Positions 16,668 through 24,803 of a DNA stretch of 32,296 bases are shown here, piece by piece. The notes below the pieces were generated by a model. That model was not told where the DNA came from. It ran no database searches and saw only the letters and a list, made by a program, of their open reading frames with translations. The position numbers were made by a program, and so were the translations under genes. The DNA is from Myxococcales bacterium (GTDB lineage: Bacteria; Myxococcota_A; UBA9160; UBA4427), in the NCBI GenBank assembly GCA_014240165.1, contig JAAZXM010000036.1, positions 8,612-40,907 of the forward strand, given 5' to 3'. Position 1 is the stretch's first letter. Every line of letters starts with the position of its first letter.

Positions 16668-18182
16668 TCAGGGGGAATCCTCTGGGCCCTGTTCATGCCG
16701 ATACGCCAGGGCCTCGCCAATGGCTTCCGGGGAAACCGCGTCCTGGCCCGCGAGGTCGGCAATGGTGCGCGCCACGCGCTGGATACGACGCGCGGCCCGG
16801 GCGGAAAGGCGAAGTCGATCCACCGCCCGGCCCAAGAGTGCATTGGCCTGCGCAGTCGTGCCCAGGGTTTGATCGAGATTCGCGTCGCTGAGATCGCCGT
16901 TGCACGCCCCGCCCCGGGCGATTTGTCGGTTTCGAGCAAGCCGGACCCGCTCTCGGACGTCCGGACTGGTTTCTTCAGCGGCGGGCCCGGCGAGGTCACT
17001 CCAACTCTGGCCTGGTACCGGGATGTGGAGATCGATGCGGTCGAGCAATGGGCCTGAGATTCTGTCTCGGTAGCGACCGATGGCCCGAGGATCGCAGCGG
17101 CACGCGCGCTGCCGACTGCCCCACCAGCCACACGGGCATGGGTTAGCGGTGGCGACCAGGAGAAAATCGGCTGGCAGACGGAAGGTGTAGTTGGCCCGGG
17201 CGAGCACGATGCATCGGTCCTCGAGCACCTGGCGGAGGGATTCACGGGCCCTGCGGTCGAATTCCGGCAATTCGTCGAGAAAGAGCACGCCGGCATGGGC
17301 CAGGGAAACTTCGCCTGGGACTGGGGGGCTCCCGCCTCCCAGCAAGCCCGCTGCGCTGGACGTGTGATGGGGCGAACGGAAAGGCCGCGCCGGGAGGCCC
17401 GGCCGATCGGGGCTGAGCAGGCCCGCAGCATCGTGGATCCGCGTTGCCAGCAGAGCTTCCTCGGTTCGCAGTGGCGGCAGAATGCCGGGAATACGCCGAG
17501 CCAGCATGCTTTTGCCCGCGCCGGGCGGGCCGCTGAGGAGCAGGCCGTGACCGCCTCCGGCGGCGATCTCGAGGCCTCGCTTCGCTCCTTCCTGGCCCCG
17601 AACGTCGCTCAGGCAGAGTTGGGGCGTGGCGGTGCTTTCCTCGAAGCTTTCGGGTGTCTCGGGGGTCAGCACTTCTGCGCCGCGCAGGTGCGCGATCACC
17701 TCGCCCAGATCGGCCGCCGCAAAAACTTGGACGTCCGGGGCGAGCGCCGCGCAGGGAGCCGAGCGTGTGGGCGTCATGATGGCCCGGCAGCCCGCATCTC
17801 GGGCGGCGAGGGTCATGGCGAGTTCGCCGCGTACCCCACGCAGCCGGCCATCCAGGGCGAGTTCCCCGACGAAAGCCATTGCCTCGGTGGCCTCTTCCTC
17901 CAAGGCTCCCGAGGCCACGAGAATCCCCACCGCGATGGCGAGGTCCAGCCCCGCCCCGCCCTTGCGGAGCGCCGCCGGCGCCAAGTTGACCGTGATTCGG
18001 TTCTGGGGGAAGCGCTCGCCCACCGATGCGATGGCGGCCCTCACACGGGCGGCGCTCTCGCGGACCGAGAGTTCCGGCAGTCCCACGATATCGATCCGGG
18101 GAAGCTGGGCGCTGATGCGCACCTCGACCTCCACAGGAACGCCGTCCACGCCCATGAGGGCGGCTCCCACGACACGCGCCAT
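16668..18182 (-). CDS. comM: YifB/ComM family AAA+ ATPase (Mg-chelatase-like)
   Basis: A 504-residue cytoplasmic ATPase related to ComM, the hexameric helicase that extends branch migration during natural transformation. The N-terminal ChlI-like domain opens with the family signature VGAALMGVDGVPVEVEV and has PQNRITVNLAPAALRKGG. The central AAA+ module has Walker A GPPGAGKS, Walker B GVLFLDELPEF, and the Cys-rich ATANPCPCG segment diagnostic of the family. The C-terminal part SARAARRIQRVARTIADL is the usual end. The ATG start is at 18182. It is the first gene of the long minus-strand block leading to Topo VI and is divergent from the M28-like lipoprotein gene. Ortholog function in recombination is known for some members and inferred here. 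Confidence 0.94.
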   Translation of the reverse strand: MARVVGAALMGVDGVPVEVEVRISAQLPRIDIVGLPELSVRESAARVRAAIASVGERFPQNRITVNLAPAALRKGGAGLDLAIAVGILVASGALEEEATEAMAFVGELALDGRLRGVRGELAMTLAARDAGCRAIMTPTRSAPCAALAPDVQVFAAADLGEVIAHLRGAEVLTPETPESFEESTATPQLCLSDVRGQEGAKRGLEIAAGGGHGLLLSGPPGAGKSMLARRIPGILPPLRTEEALLATRIHDAAGLLSPDRPGLPARPFRSPHHTSSAAGLLGGGSPPVPGEVSLAHAGVLFLDELPEFDRRARESLRQVLEDRCIVLARANYTFRLPADFLLVATANPCPCGWWGSRQRACRCDPRAIGRYRDRISGPLLDRIDLHIPVPGQSWSDLAGPAAEETSPDVRERVRLARNRQIARGGACNGDLSDANLDQTLGTTAQANALLGRAVDRLRLSARAARRIQRVARTIADLAGQDAVSPEAIGEALAYRHEQGPEDSP

Positions 18183-18596
18183 CGCGTCTGACTCCCCGGG
18201 ACCGGCGGGGTATTGGGAATTTCCTGTCTGCGTGGCTCGAGGGCATTGAGCCGCGCCGCGGCTGCCGAACTGGGGCCCTGGTTGGCGGGAGGGATCGTCC
18301 GCGTGTCCAAGGATTGAAGGCAGAACCCCCAGGGAGGGGCTCTGCCTTCGGCTCTTGAAAAGTCCCGCGAGGAGCGGGCCTGTCTAATGGGAGTGGATCT
18401 TGCCGGGCCCATGTGTCAGAAATTCTTCCGGTTTGCGACGAATTTGCTCCCGGAGTGAATATCGGCCCCCCCGGCTCTGCCTGGCTCACCCTCGGGGCTT
18501 GTCCTCGGGCTCCCATCACCGTCCCGCGGCGGGGAGGCCCGGGCCGGCGAACGGTGGCGTGCGCCAAGGGGGACGGGTCTTCTAGTCTACGCCCCC
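18183..18596. other. Divergent intergenic region with a strong hairpin
   Basis: About 410 bases without a gene, between the divergent comM and M28-like genes. The notable element is a 13-position stem with a single A/C mismatch: AAGGCAGAACCCC at 18317-18329 and GGGGCTCTGCCTT at 18336-18348, with a 6-base loop. No T run follows on either strand, and neither neighbour ends here, so a terminator role is unlikely. A TAGTCT at 18583-18588 lies 8 bases before the ATG at 18597 and may be a -10 box of a leaderless transcript. Confidence 0.5.
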
Positions 18597-19742
18597 ATGA
18601 GAGGCTGGAGGGCGGGGGAAGGCCGCGGGGGCGCGCGATGGGCGTCGCCCGCCGGGCTGCGTTGGGCGGTTGTCGTGTGGGCGGCCGCCTGGGCCGGCTG
18701 CTCGACTCCGGCGCCGAATTCCTTGCCATCCGATCCGGGCCTCCAGGGCCGCGATTCGGCTGTTGCGCGGGCTCCCTTTTCGGGGGAGCGCGTGGTGAGG
18801 GACGCCGAGGAATTGGTGGCCTTGGGCTCGCGGAGCCCGGGATCCGACAGTGCGAAACGCGCGGCGCAGTGGCTTGGCCAACGCCTCGGGGAAATTGGAG
18901 CGACCGTGGAGGTCTGGCCCGGGGCCGACCCGGCCGGCGCGCCGGAGGGCCGGGAGAGACCCGCTTCGAACCGGGCGATCGTGGGTGTTCTCGATGGAGA
19001 AGGCCAAGATCCGGTCCTGTTGCTGGCGCGCTACGACACCCTCCCCGGCGAGCGCGACGGAGCCGGCCCCGGCGATTTCTCGGCTGCTGCGGGCGCCGCC
19101 ATGGTGTTGGAACTCGGCCGGGTCCTGGCCGAGGGCGCGCGGCCCTTCCCCATTTGGCTGGTCTTGATCGAAGGCGATGGCGCCGCCGCGCGCGGGCGCG
19201 CGTCAGGGCCCAGCACCTCGAGCGACCTCGCCGCCCGCTTTCCGGGCAGCCAAGCGTTGGCGACCGAATTGATCGAGCGGGACCTGATCGGGCAGATTCG
19301 TCTGGCGATCTACCTCGGCGCCCTGCCGGGTCCGCGGTTGGTGGTGGCCCGGGACCTGCGTTCTCACCGCATGTATCGCGAGAGCTTCTGGCATAGTGCG
19401 GAGAAATCGGGCGAAGTCCAACTTTTCCCGATCGCCGCCGAATTCTCTTCGCCCCAACAAGGTCACCTGGCACTGCTTGCAGAGGGCTTGCGGCCCACCG
19501 TGGCTCTGGTGGGTGAACTGTCCGAAGGGGGCGCCGGGGCGCCGGGCCCGGTTCCCGCGTCGGCTGCCGATTTTCAAAGCCTGGGCCGGGTGACCCTCGA
19601 CACCCTGCACGAGATTACGGACCGACTTCGCCGGCTCGAGGCTTTCGCGGACTCGCCCTCGCGCGGCAGCGGGGGGGAGAGCTCGCGAGCGCCGGCGGCG
19701 TCGCCTGAATCCGGCTCGGGCGGGGCGTTCCGCGCGCCCTGA
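18597..19742 (+). CDS. M28/glutaminyl-cyclase-like lipoprotein, probably catalytically dead
   Basis: A 381-residue predicted lipoprotein: signal LRWAVVVWAAAWAGC with Cys35 as lipid site. The mature part follows the outline of M28-fold zinc peptidases/glutaminyl cyclases: ELVALGSRSPGSDSAKRAAQWL, then a strand ending ARYDT where the family has a HYD motif, then GDFSAAAGAAMVLELGRVL (family NDGASG..LLELAR), then LIEGDG where DGEE is expected. The first zinc His is Arg145, the Glu pair is lost, and no C-terminal His ligand is recognisable. It may bind peptides or serve as a scaffold; the fold assignment is inference from motif order. It has no clear Shine-Dalgarno. The low-complexity Ser/Gly/Ala tail is typical of an exported protein. 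The VWA gene follows on the same strand. Confidence 0.7.
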   Translation: MRGWRAGEGRGGARWASPAGLRWAVVVWAAAWAGCSTPAPNSLPSDPGLQGRDSAVARAPFSGERVVRDAEELVALGSRSPGSDSAKRAAQWLGQRLGEIGATVEVWPGADPAGAPEGRERPASNRAIVGVLDGEGQDPVLLLARYDTLPGERDGAGPGDFSAAAGAAMVLELGRVLAEGARPFPIWLVLIEGDGAAARGRASGPSTSSDLAARFPGSQALATELIERDLIGQIRLAIYLGALPGPRLVVARDLRSHRMYRESFWHSAEKSGEVQLFPIAAEFSSPQQGHLALLAEGLRPTVALVGELSEGGAGAPGPVPASAADFQSLGRVTLDTLHEITDRLRRLEAFADSPSRGSGGESSRAPAASPESGSGGAFRAP

Positions 19743-19890
19743 GTTCGCCTTGATGACAGCGTCCGGGAACGAATCAGTCTGTATAGTGATGGACCCCGTG
19801 CCGGCCCAGCAGCCCCTGTCGGCGGGGAATTCCGTTGCCGGGGCGACGAGAAGAGGCCCGCCGCTCTGGCTATCCAGCGAGGATTCGGGT

Positions 19891-21201
19891 TTGCATAAGG
19901 CCGCAGGCGGACACGGTCCGGGTTTCGGAGCTTGCGCTTTGCTGTCGGCGCTTGCCGTGCTGGGGGCCGGATGGTCGAGTCCTGCCCGCGCCCAGGAGCC
20001 TGGGGCAGAGGCCGCCCCCGTGCGAGTCGTGGTGACTTCGCCGGAGTCGGGTGAAGTGGTACGCAGTCGGGTCACCATGGCGCCGGTGCGGGGCCGCGCA
20101 GAGTCGGGCAGCGAGCGCAACGATTTCGACGTGATGGTCGTGATCGATGTATCCCACTCGACCCGCTACCCGAGTGGAATCGACGTGGATGAGGACGGGG
20201 AAACAGGGCTCAATCCCAAGCAGGAGCTGGTGGTTCCGGGTCAATACCCTGAGGATATGGTCTGCAGCGATCCCGACGACACGATTCTCGCTGCAGAAAT
20301 CCGGGCGACCCGCGCATTGCTCGAAATCCTCGATTCCGAGCGGACCCAGGTGGGCATCATTGTCTTCTCAGGGCAGGTCGACCCCGAGACCGGCGAGCGC
20401 CGGGGCGCCGATCAGCGCGACGCCTTGGTGAAGGTCCCGCTGACCCGGGATTTCACTCGAATCGAGACGGCCCTGACGGAGATTTGGGCCGAGGGCTCCT
20501 ACGGAGCCACAAATTTTGCGGCGGCGATTCAGCTCTCGGTCATCGAACTCGCGGGCCTCTCCCGCGCCGAGAGTGAACCGCGTCCGGGGGCCCGGAAAAT
20601 CGTGACCTTTCTCACCGATGGGGTGCCGACGTTTCCCTTCGGCAAGGCCGCCCGGGCCGACCCCGAGGACGCCGAGGCGGCGATTGCTGCCGCGCGCTTT
20701 GCTCGCAAGGCGGGGATCCAGGTGAATACCTTCGCCCTGGGCCAGGGTGCATTGACGGCGCCCTTCGCGTTGTCGGAACTCTCTCGCCTTACCCAGGGCC
20801 GCTTTACCCCCGTTCGCAAGCCGGGGGATATCGTGGCCTTCTTGCAGGGCGTTTCCTTCGCCAACATTGAGGACGTGATCGTGACGAACCTTTCCACCGG
20901 CGAGACCTCCTACGACGTGGAGCTTTCACCGGATGGGCGCTTTCTTGCTTTCGTTCCCGTGCGCGAAGGAACGAATCGCGTTGAAGTCGCGGCGCTTGCT
21001 GGCGATGGCGGGGAGCAGCACTTGGCTTTCGATCTGGTCTTCGAGAAGTCCGGGCTCACGCCTCAAGAACTCGAACGCGAACTCGAGCGGGTCAAGCTTC
21101 GAAACCGCGCGCTCATGCGCCTGATCGAGAAGGAACGCATCGAGGCGTTTCGCGAGCGCCAACGCAAGCGGGTGGAAGTGGGCGCCGAAGCGAGCGAGTG
21201 A
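19891..21201 (+). CDS. Exported VWA-domain protein with C-terminal coiled coil
   Basis: A predicted secreted or periplasmic protein (~436 residues). The signal peptide CALLSALAVLGAGWSSPARAQ is followed by a short strand-rich region with VTSPESGEVV. The von Willebrand A domain has a complete MIDAS metal site: DVSHS (Asp86, Ser88, Ser90), Thr207 in GATNF and Asp243 in LTDG. After the MIDAS it carries an acidic DVDEDGETG insert that may bind calcium. A beta-rich domain (VELSPDGRFLAFVPVREGTNRVEV) and a charged coiled coil (ELERELERVKLRNRALMRL) close the protein. The start is TTG 19891, preceded by GCGAGGA seven bases upstream. ATG 19753 or 19789 would add a non-signal-like extension. It follows the M28-like gene and ends 11 bases from the convergent DxDxDG-repeat gene. 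Confidence 0.85.
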   Translation: MHKAAGGHGPGFGACALLSALAVLGAGWSSPARAQEPGAEAAPVRVVVTSPESGEVVRSRVTMAPVRGRAESGSERNDFDVMVVIDVSHSTRYPSGIDVDEDGETGLNPKQELVVPGQYPEDMVCSDPDDTILAAEIRATRALLEILDSERTQVGIIVFSGQVDPETGERRGADQRDALVKVPLTRDFTRIETALTEIWAEGSYGATNFAAAIQLSVIELAGLSRAESEPRPGARKIVTFLTDGVPTFPFGKAARADPEDAEAAIAAARFARKAGIQVNTFALGQGALTAPFALSELSRLTQGRFTPVRKPGDIVAFLQGVSFANIEDVIVTNLSTGETSYDVELSPDGRFLAFVPVREGTNRVEVAALAGDGGEQHLAFDLVFEKSGLTPQELERELERVKLRNRALMRLIEKERIEAFRERQRKRVEVGAEASE

Positions 21202-21212
21202 GCGCGACCGGC

Positions 21213-22349
21213 TCAGAGGGGCAGTAGATCGGGGTCGGCGATCTGCCTTCGCCAGAGTCGGCCGTCCAGGTAGAAGGACACGACGTCGATTTGTCCATCG
21301 CCGTTCAAATCGCGCTCTCGGCGTACCAGAACCGCTTTTCCGTCCTGTATTTGAAAAAATGCGAACGTGTCCGCAAATCCGCGTCCAGCACGATCCTGGT
21401 CAATTTCGGTGATTTCTTCGCTCTGCTCCGAGTAGCGTGTCCATAGATCCATGCGTCCGTCGCGGTCGACGTCCTCCTCGGCGCGAGCGCGCCGGCGGTT
21501 TTCGTAGAGGATGCGGAGGTCGACAACCCCGTCGTTATTGGCATCGTGCCCCTCTTCGAAAAGCGAGTCCCCCCTGTAGCGGTAGAAGACATCGCGTACC
21601 CCGTCGTCGTCGCGATCGAGTTCACGAATAACCAACAGGCCATTGCCGTAGGTTTCGAAGACATCCGGGTTTCCATCGTCGTTCTCATCGAGAATGAGCC
21701 CGACGACCTCGCCACCCCGATAGCTTTTCCATGCGTCGAGAACGCCATCGTAATTTCGATCGGACTCTTCCCGAATAGGGTCGCCGGTCTTGCGGTCGAG
21801 GAAACGAATACGTTCGGGCTTGCCATCGCCATCGGCATCGAGCACCAGCCGGACGACGCGGATCTCCTGCTCGTTCTGCCAGGTACCGGGAGCGATGACT
21901 TCGTTGGAGCGGTCGAAAATATCCGCTGGCAACTCCCGCTCCCCGGGAACGGGGGCGGCGATTCGCGGATCGTGATCCCACCCCTTGGCTGCCTCGGGTT
22001 CAGGGGGGGCCAGCGGGCTGATCGACGTATCGCGGGTCTCGGGATTTCGATGGATTCGAAAGAGCTCCTCCTCGAGTGCCCGAGCCTCGGAAAGGGCCTG
22101 CTCAAGATCCCGGGAGGCGGCTCGCTCGGTTTCCCGCGCTGCGGCGAGGGCGGCGTCTTGCTGCTCCTGAGCCTCGGCTCGTTCCCGTTCTTCCTCGTCG
22201 GCCCGTTGATCGCGAATCGCCTGGTCGCGGGCTGCGGCGGCCTCGGCTTCGCGGGTCAGGGCGGCATCCGGGCCAGGCTCGCTGTCGGCGGCCGCGGGCA
22301 CGAGCGTCAGCGCCAAGAGCGCCATGGCGGTGATTTCGGAGATCTTCAT
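21213..22349 (-). CDS. Exported coiled-coil protein with 24-residue DxDxDG repeats
   Basis: A 378-residue exported protein of unknown role. The signal peptide (MALLALTLVPAAA, cleavage near residue 22) is followed by an Ala/Glu/Arg coiled coil (about 30-100), a Pro-rich linker, then a repeat domain. Calcium-loop-like motifs start at residues 171 (DADGDGKPE), 197, 221, 245, 269 and 293, a degenerate one at 317, and the last at 347 (DLNGDGQID). From 197 to 317 the spacing is exactly 24 residues, and each loop is followed by a beta hairpin with Tyr/Phe. This resembles EF-hand-loop or thrombospondin-type-3 calcium repeats (family inference). The start is ATG 22349, which yields a proper signal peptide; a longer frame upstream does not. 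It is convergent with the VWA gene. Confidence 0.85.
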   Translation of the reverse strand: MKISEITAMALLALTLVPAAADSEPGPDAALTREAEAAAARDQAIRDQRADEEERERAEAQEQQDAALAAARETERAASRDLEQALSEARALEEELFRIHRNPETRDTSISPLAPPEPEAAKGWDHDPRIAAPVPGERELPADIFDRSNEVIAPGTWQNEQEIRVVRLVLDADGDGKPERIRFLDRKTGDPIREESDRNYDGVLDAWKSYRGGEVVGLILDENDDGNPDVFETYGNGLLVIRELDRDDDGVRDVFYRYRGDSLFEEGHDANNDGVVDLRILYENRRRARAEEDVDRDGRMDLWTRYSEQSEEITEIDQDRAGRGFADTFAFFQIQDGKAVLVRRERDLNGDGQIDVVSFYLDGRLWRRQIADPDLLPL

Positions 22350-22780
22350 GGTGGCGGGGCCTTTCCAGGCTGGACCGGACCGAGGGAGTGATAGCGGACA
22401 AAGATTCGAAAAGTGTCTGTGGGTCGACAACGCATCGCGGCAGATTTCGTTCAAAGAGCGTTGCCAAAAAACCACATATAAGATGATCAAGTTCCCCACG
22501 GGTGGGCGAATTTCTTTCGAATGGACCTTCCGAGTGGATGAACGGCATCGAGAGGCGCTTCTTGGAGGTTCGAGGTGGCTTCACTCAGGTCTGAGGTCTA
22601 AGATGACGCAACGCAGCGTAATCGGGCGGAACCCAGTCACGGCACGCGGCAATATCCGGTTCGTCCGAGTCAGGAGTACGTAGCATTTCAGACCCATTTC
22701 AGGACTTGGTCGCGAGGTCGAGGCGGTCGTAACGCCAGACCGGGCCGTTGGGCCCGGAAACAAGCGGAAGCCAAGGGAGA
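22350..22780. other. Divergent intergenic region with a leader hairpin before the patatin gene
   Basis: About 430 bases with no supported gene. An AT-rich patch at 22467-22492 is the likely promoter zone of the repeat-protein gene on the minus strand, but no clean -35/-10 pair is evident. Near the other end, a perfect 7-bp GC stem (CCGGGCC at 22740-22746, GGCCCGG at 22751-22757, 4-base loop) lies in the presumed leader of the patatin gene, about 15 bases before its purine-rich ribosome-binding site. It has no T run, so it is not an intrinsic terminator. Confidence 0.45.
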
Positions 22781-24142
22781 ATGCCAGTGGGTCTCACCCT
22801 GATTCGCAAGAGCGCCGGCCGACGGCCGAAGAAGAATCCCAAGATTGCGTTGGTGCTTGCCGGTGGGGCCGTGACCGGAGGTGCGTTCAAGGTGGGGGGA
22901 ATCGCTGCGCTCGAGGACTATTTCGTCGATCGCGGGCTGTGTGATCTCGATACCTACGTCGGTCTTTCCGCCGGCGCACTGCTCGCGGTTCCCTTGGCGG
23001 GTGGCGTGCGTCCGGACGCCATGATGCGGGTGCTCGAAGGTACCAGCGACGAGTTCGACCAACTCCGCCCCATCGATTTTTATTTGCCGAACCTCGCTGA
23101 ATTCGTCGAGCGCCCGGCTCGTTTCGCCCTGGACATGTTCGGTTATCTGCCCGGCATCGGATACGAATTCATGCGTGGCCTCCCCGGGCTGCCGGAGGCG
23201 GCGGGTGCTTCGTTTCGTCGCTTTCTCGGTGACGCCTCGTATTCGAATTTCGAAGCCCTGGCTACCCGCGTGATCCAGCACACTGCGCCAACCCGAACCC
23301 TTCCGTCGGCCTCGGATTCCATTCCCACAGGCCTCTTCGACAACAGCCCATTGGAGCGTTGGCTTCGTCGCAATCTCGATCGCCTCTCGATGCCCAACGA
23401 TTTTGCGGCTTTCCAGCGCAAGCTCGGCGTGGAGCTCTATCTCAGCGCTTGTAACCTGGATACCGCCGAACGGGTGATCTTCGGGGGGAATGAGGGGAGC
23501 GAGTTGACCATCGCCCAGGCCGTTCAGGCGTCCACGGCGCTCCCCCTCTTCTACAAGCCGGCGCGTTTGAATGGCATCGACTATGTGGACGGGGGCGTAC
23601 GTCATACCGCGAATATTGATGTAGCCATCGAGAAGGGCGCGGATCTGGTCATTTGTTACAACCCCTTTCGTCCGTTCCTGAACAATGTCGATCCGGCCAC
23701 TGCTTCGTCGACGGGTTCGGGTCACGGGGGGCGCCACCTGGCTGATCGGGGCGCGAAGCTGGTCGCCAACCAAGCGTTCCGAACACTCCTGCATTCGCGT
23801 CTGGAACTCGGTATCCAGCGCTACCTCGCCGACGACTCCTTCGAGGGGGACATCGTGCTTCTTGAGCCCAACGAAGAAGATGCGAGCTTCTTTGCCATCA
23901 ACCCGCTGGCTTTCTGGCGCAGATCCGAGGCGATGCAGCGTGGCTTCGAGTCGGTGAACGCCACCGTGGATGAGCATTTCACAGAACTGGCCGAACTATT
24001 CGGCCGCTACGGCCTGGAGATGAGCCGGCCTGTGGCCCGCCGCCGCGCCCAGAGGCTGCGCAAAGAGCATGGCTGGTCAGCGCCCAGGGCCCGCCGCAAG
24101 CCGCCTGCCCAGGCGAGTCCGCTGCGGGCCGTGGGGACCTAG
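22781..24142 (+). CDS. Patatin-like phospholipase
   Basis: A serine acyl hydrolase of the patatin family, likely releasing fatty acids from phospholipids, 453 residues. It shows the oxyanion loop GGAVTGG (28-34), the nucleophile elbow GLSAG with Ser63, and the catalytic Asp270 in YVDGGVRHT, a complete Ser-Asp dyad. A basic N-terminus (RKSAGRRPKKNPK) and no signal peptide point to a cytoplasmic or membrane-surface location. The C-terminus ends in a basic tail (SRPVARRRAQRLRKEHG). ATG 22781 has AAGGGAG directly before it, with tight spacing. GTG 22787, two codons on, has better spacing and may be the true start. A possible terminator follows 21 bases after the stop. Confidence 0.93.
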   Translation: MPVGLTLIRKSAGRRPKKNPKIALVLAGGAVTGGAFKVGGIAALEDYFVDRGLCDLDTYVGLSAGALLAVPLAGGVRPDAMMRVLEGTSDEFDQLRPIDFYLPNLAEFVERPARFALDMFGYLPGIGYEFMRGLPGLPEAAGASFRRFLGDASYSNFEALATRVIQHTAPTRTLPSASDSIPTGLFDNSPLERWLRRNLDRLSMPNDFAAFQRKLGVELYLSACNLDTAERVIFGGNEGSELTIAQAVQASTALPLFYKPARLNGIDYVDGGVRHTANIDVAIEKGADLVICYNPFRPFLNNVDPATASSTGSGHGGRHLADRGAKLVANQAFRTLLHSRLELGIQRYLADDSFEGDIVLLEPNEEDASFFAINPLAFWRRSEAMQRGFESVNATVDEHFTELAELFGRYGLEMSRPVARRRAQRLRKEHGWSAPRARRKPPAQASPLRAVGT

Positions 24143-24162
24143 GGCAGACCGCCCGACCCGGG

Positions 24163-24187
24163 AAATTTCCAGGTGGCTGGAATTTTT
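24163..24187 (+). terminator. Probable intrinsic terminator of the patatin gene
   Basis: The stem AAATTTCCAG (24163-24172) pairs with CTGGAATTT (24177-24185) around a 4-base GTGG loop, with one bulged T, and runs into a T stretch followed by CTAATAATTT. It starts 21 bases after the patatin stop codon. Confidence 0.5.
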
Positions 24188-24803
24188 CTAATAATTTGCG
24201 AATCGGCCAAAAAAATGATAACTTGGTCTTTCTTGGGCGAGGTGTGCCCGCCGGTGGATCCGCAGCCGAAGCGTGAAGTCCCCGGTACTGCGAGTTTCTT
24301 GCATCTTGGGTTCAAATTCGCACCAAGTCATCAAGTGAAGTGCTGGCGGACCGCCAGCGGCGGCTAGAAAGCAAAGCCGCCTTAAATCCTGACAACGGCC
24401 GGCAGGTGCACGAGGCTTCGCGCGAGAGCGGAGCGGTGGAGGGGGCCGAGGAGCTAAGAGGGGACCAGCCGCATCGCCGTTCAGCAGGGCGAGCCGAACT
24501 TCTGAACCGTTCGCGACGTCCATGGGCGGCGCGGCTCAGGAGGGCAGCTCTCCGGATAGAATCCGGATTATCAGCCCGCACCCAGCCCAGACCAAGCCCG
24601 CAAGGGTTTCATCGGGGTCGCTGAGACAGGTCGCATGCTTCAGGAATTTCGGGAATACAGAACTTGGAGTGAGGCGCGGAAGCGCAGCAGCAGGATATAC
24701 GGAACGGCGAAGCGCAGCGGTTCCGAGAAGAGCATGACCTGGATGATCAGCAGGGATATTTACAACAGGAAGACGGGAAGGTAGAGAGCAGGTCAAGTGG
24801 TTC
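24188..24803. other. Gene-poor, hairpin-rich stretch between patatin and NRDE genes
   Basis: About 615 bases without a convincing gene. It opens AT-rich and then turns GC-rich. I see several inverted repeats: GCTGGCGG-A-CCGCCAGC at 24342-24358, directly followed by GGCGGC/GCCGCC at 24359-24381; TCCGGAT-aga-ATCCGGA at 24551-24567; and CGGAAC/GTTCCG at 24700-24725. It could hold a structured RNA, a decayed gene or regulatory DNA. No tRNA or known riboswitch fold could be drawn. Confidence 0.45.
24635..24784 (+). CDS. Possible small basic ORF, 49 residues
   Basis: This ATG-to-TAG frame reads as a basic, hydrophilic peptide (starts MLQEFREYRTWSEARK, ends DIYNRKTGR), with a weak ACAGG six bases upstream. 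Composition is more protein-like than other frames here, but there is no family match I know. It ends 19 bases before the NRDE gene. It may be a leader ORF, a remnant of a longer gene, or chance. Confidence 0.2.
   Translation: MLQEFREYRTWSEARKRSSRIYGTAKRSGSEKSMTWMISRDIYNRKTGR

Noticed and set aside
17242..19473. A 743-residue minus-strand open frame spanning comM and the M28-like gene
   Set aside because: Arg/Pro/Gly-rich composition typical of a high-GC shadow frame. It overlaps two well-supported genes and has no domain.
22688..23977. A 429-residue minus-strand open frame opposite the patatin gene
   Set aside because: The plus-strand frame has the complete patatin motif set; the opposite frame has none.
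24172..24192. Possible sigma-54 promoter in the AT-rich patch
   Set aside because: The TGGC element lacks a GC at the required -12 position.
24296..24330. GGTTCAAATTC, resembling a tRNA T loop
   Set aside because: The flanking bases do not form a 5-bp T stem and no cloverleaf fits.
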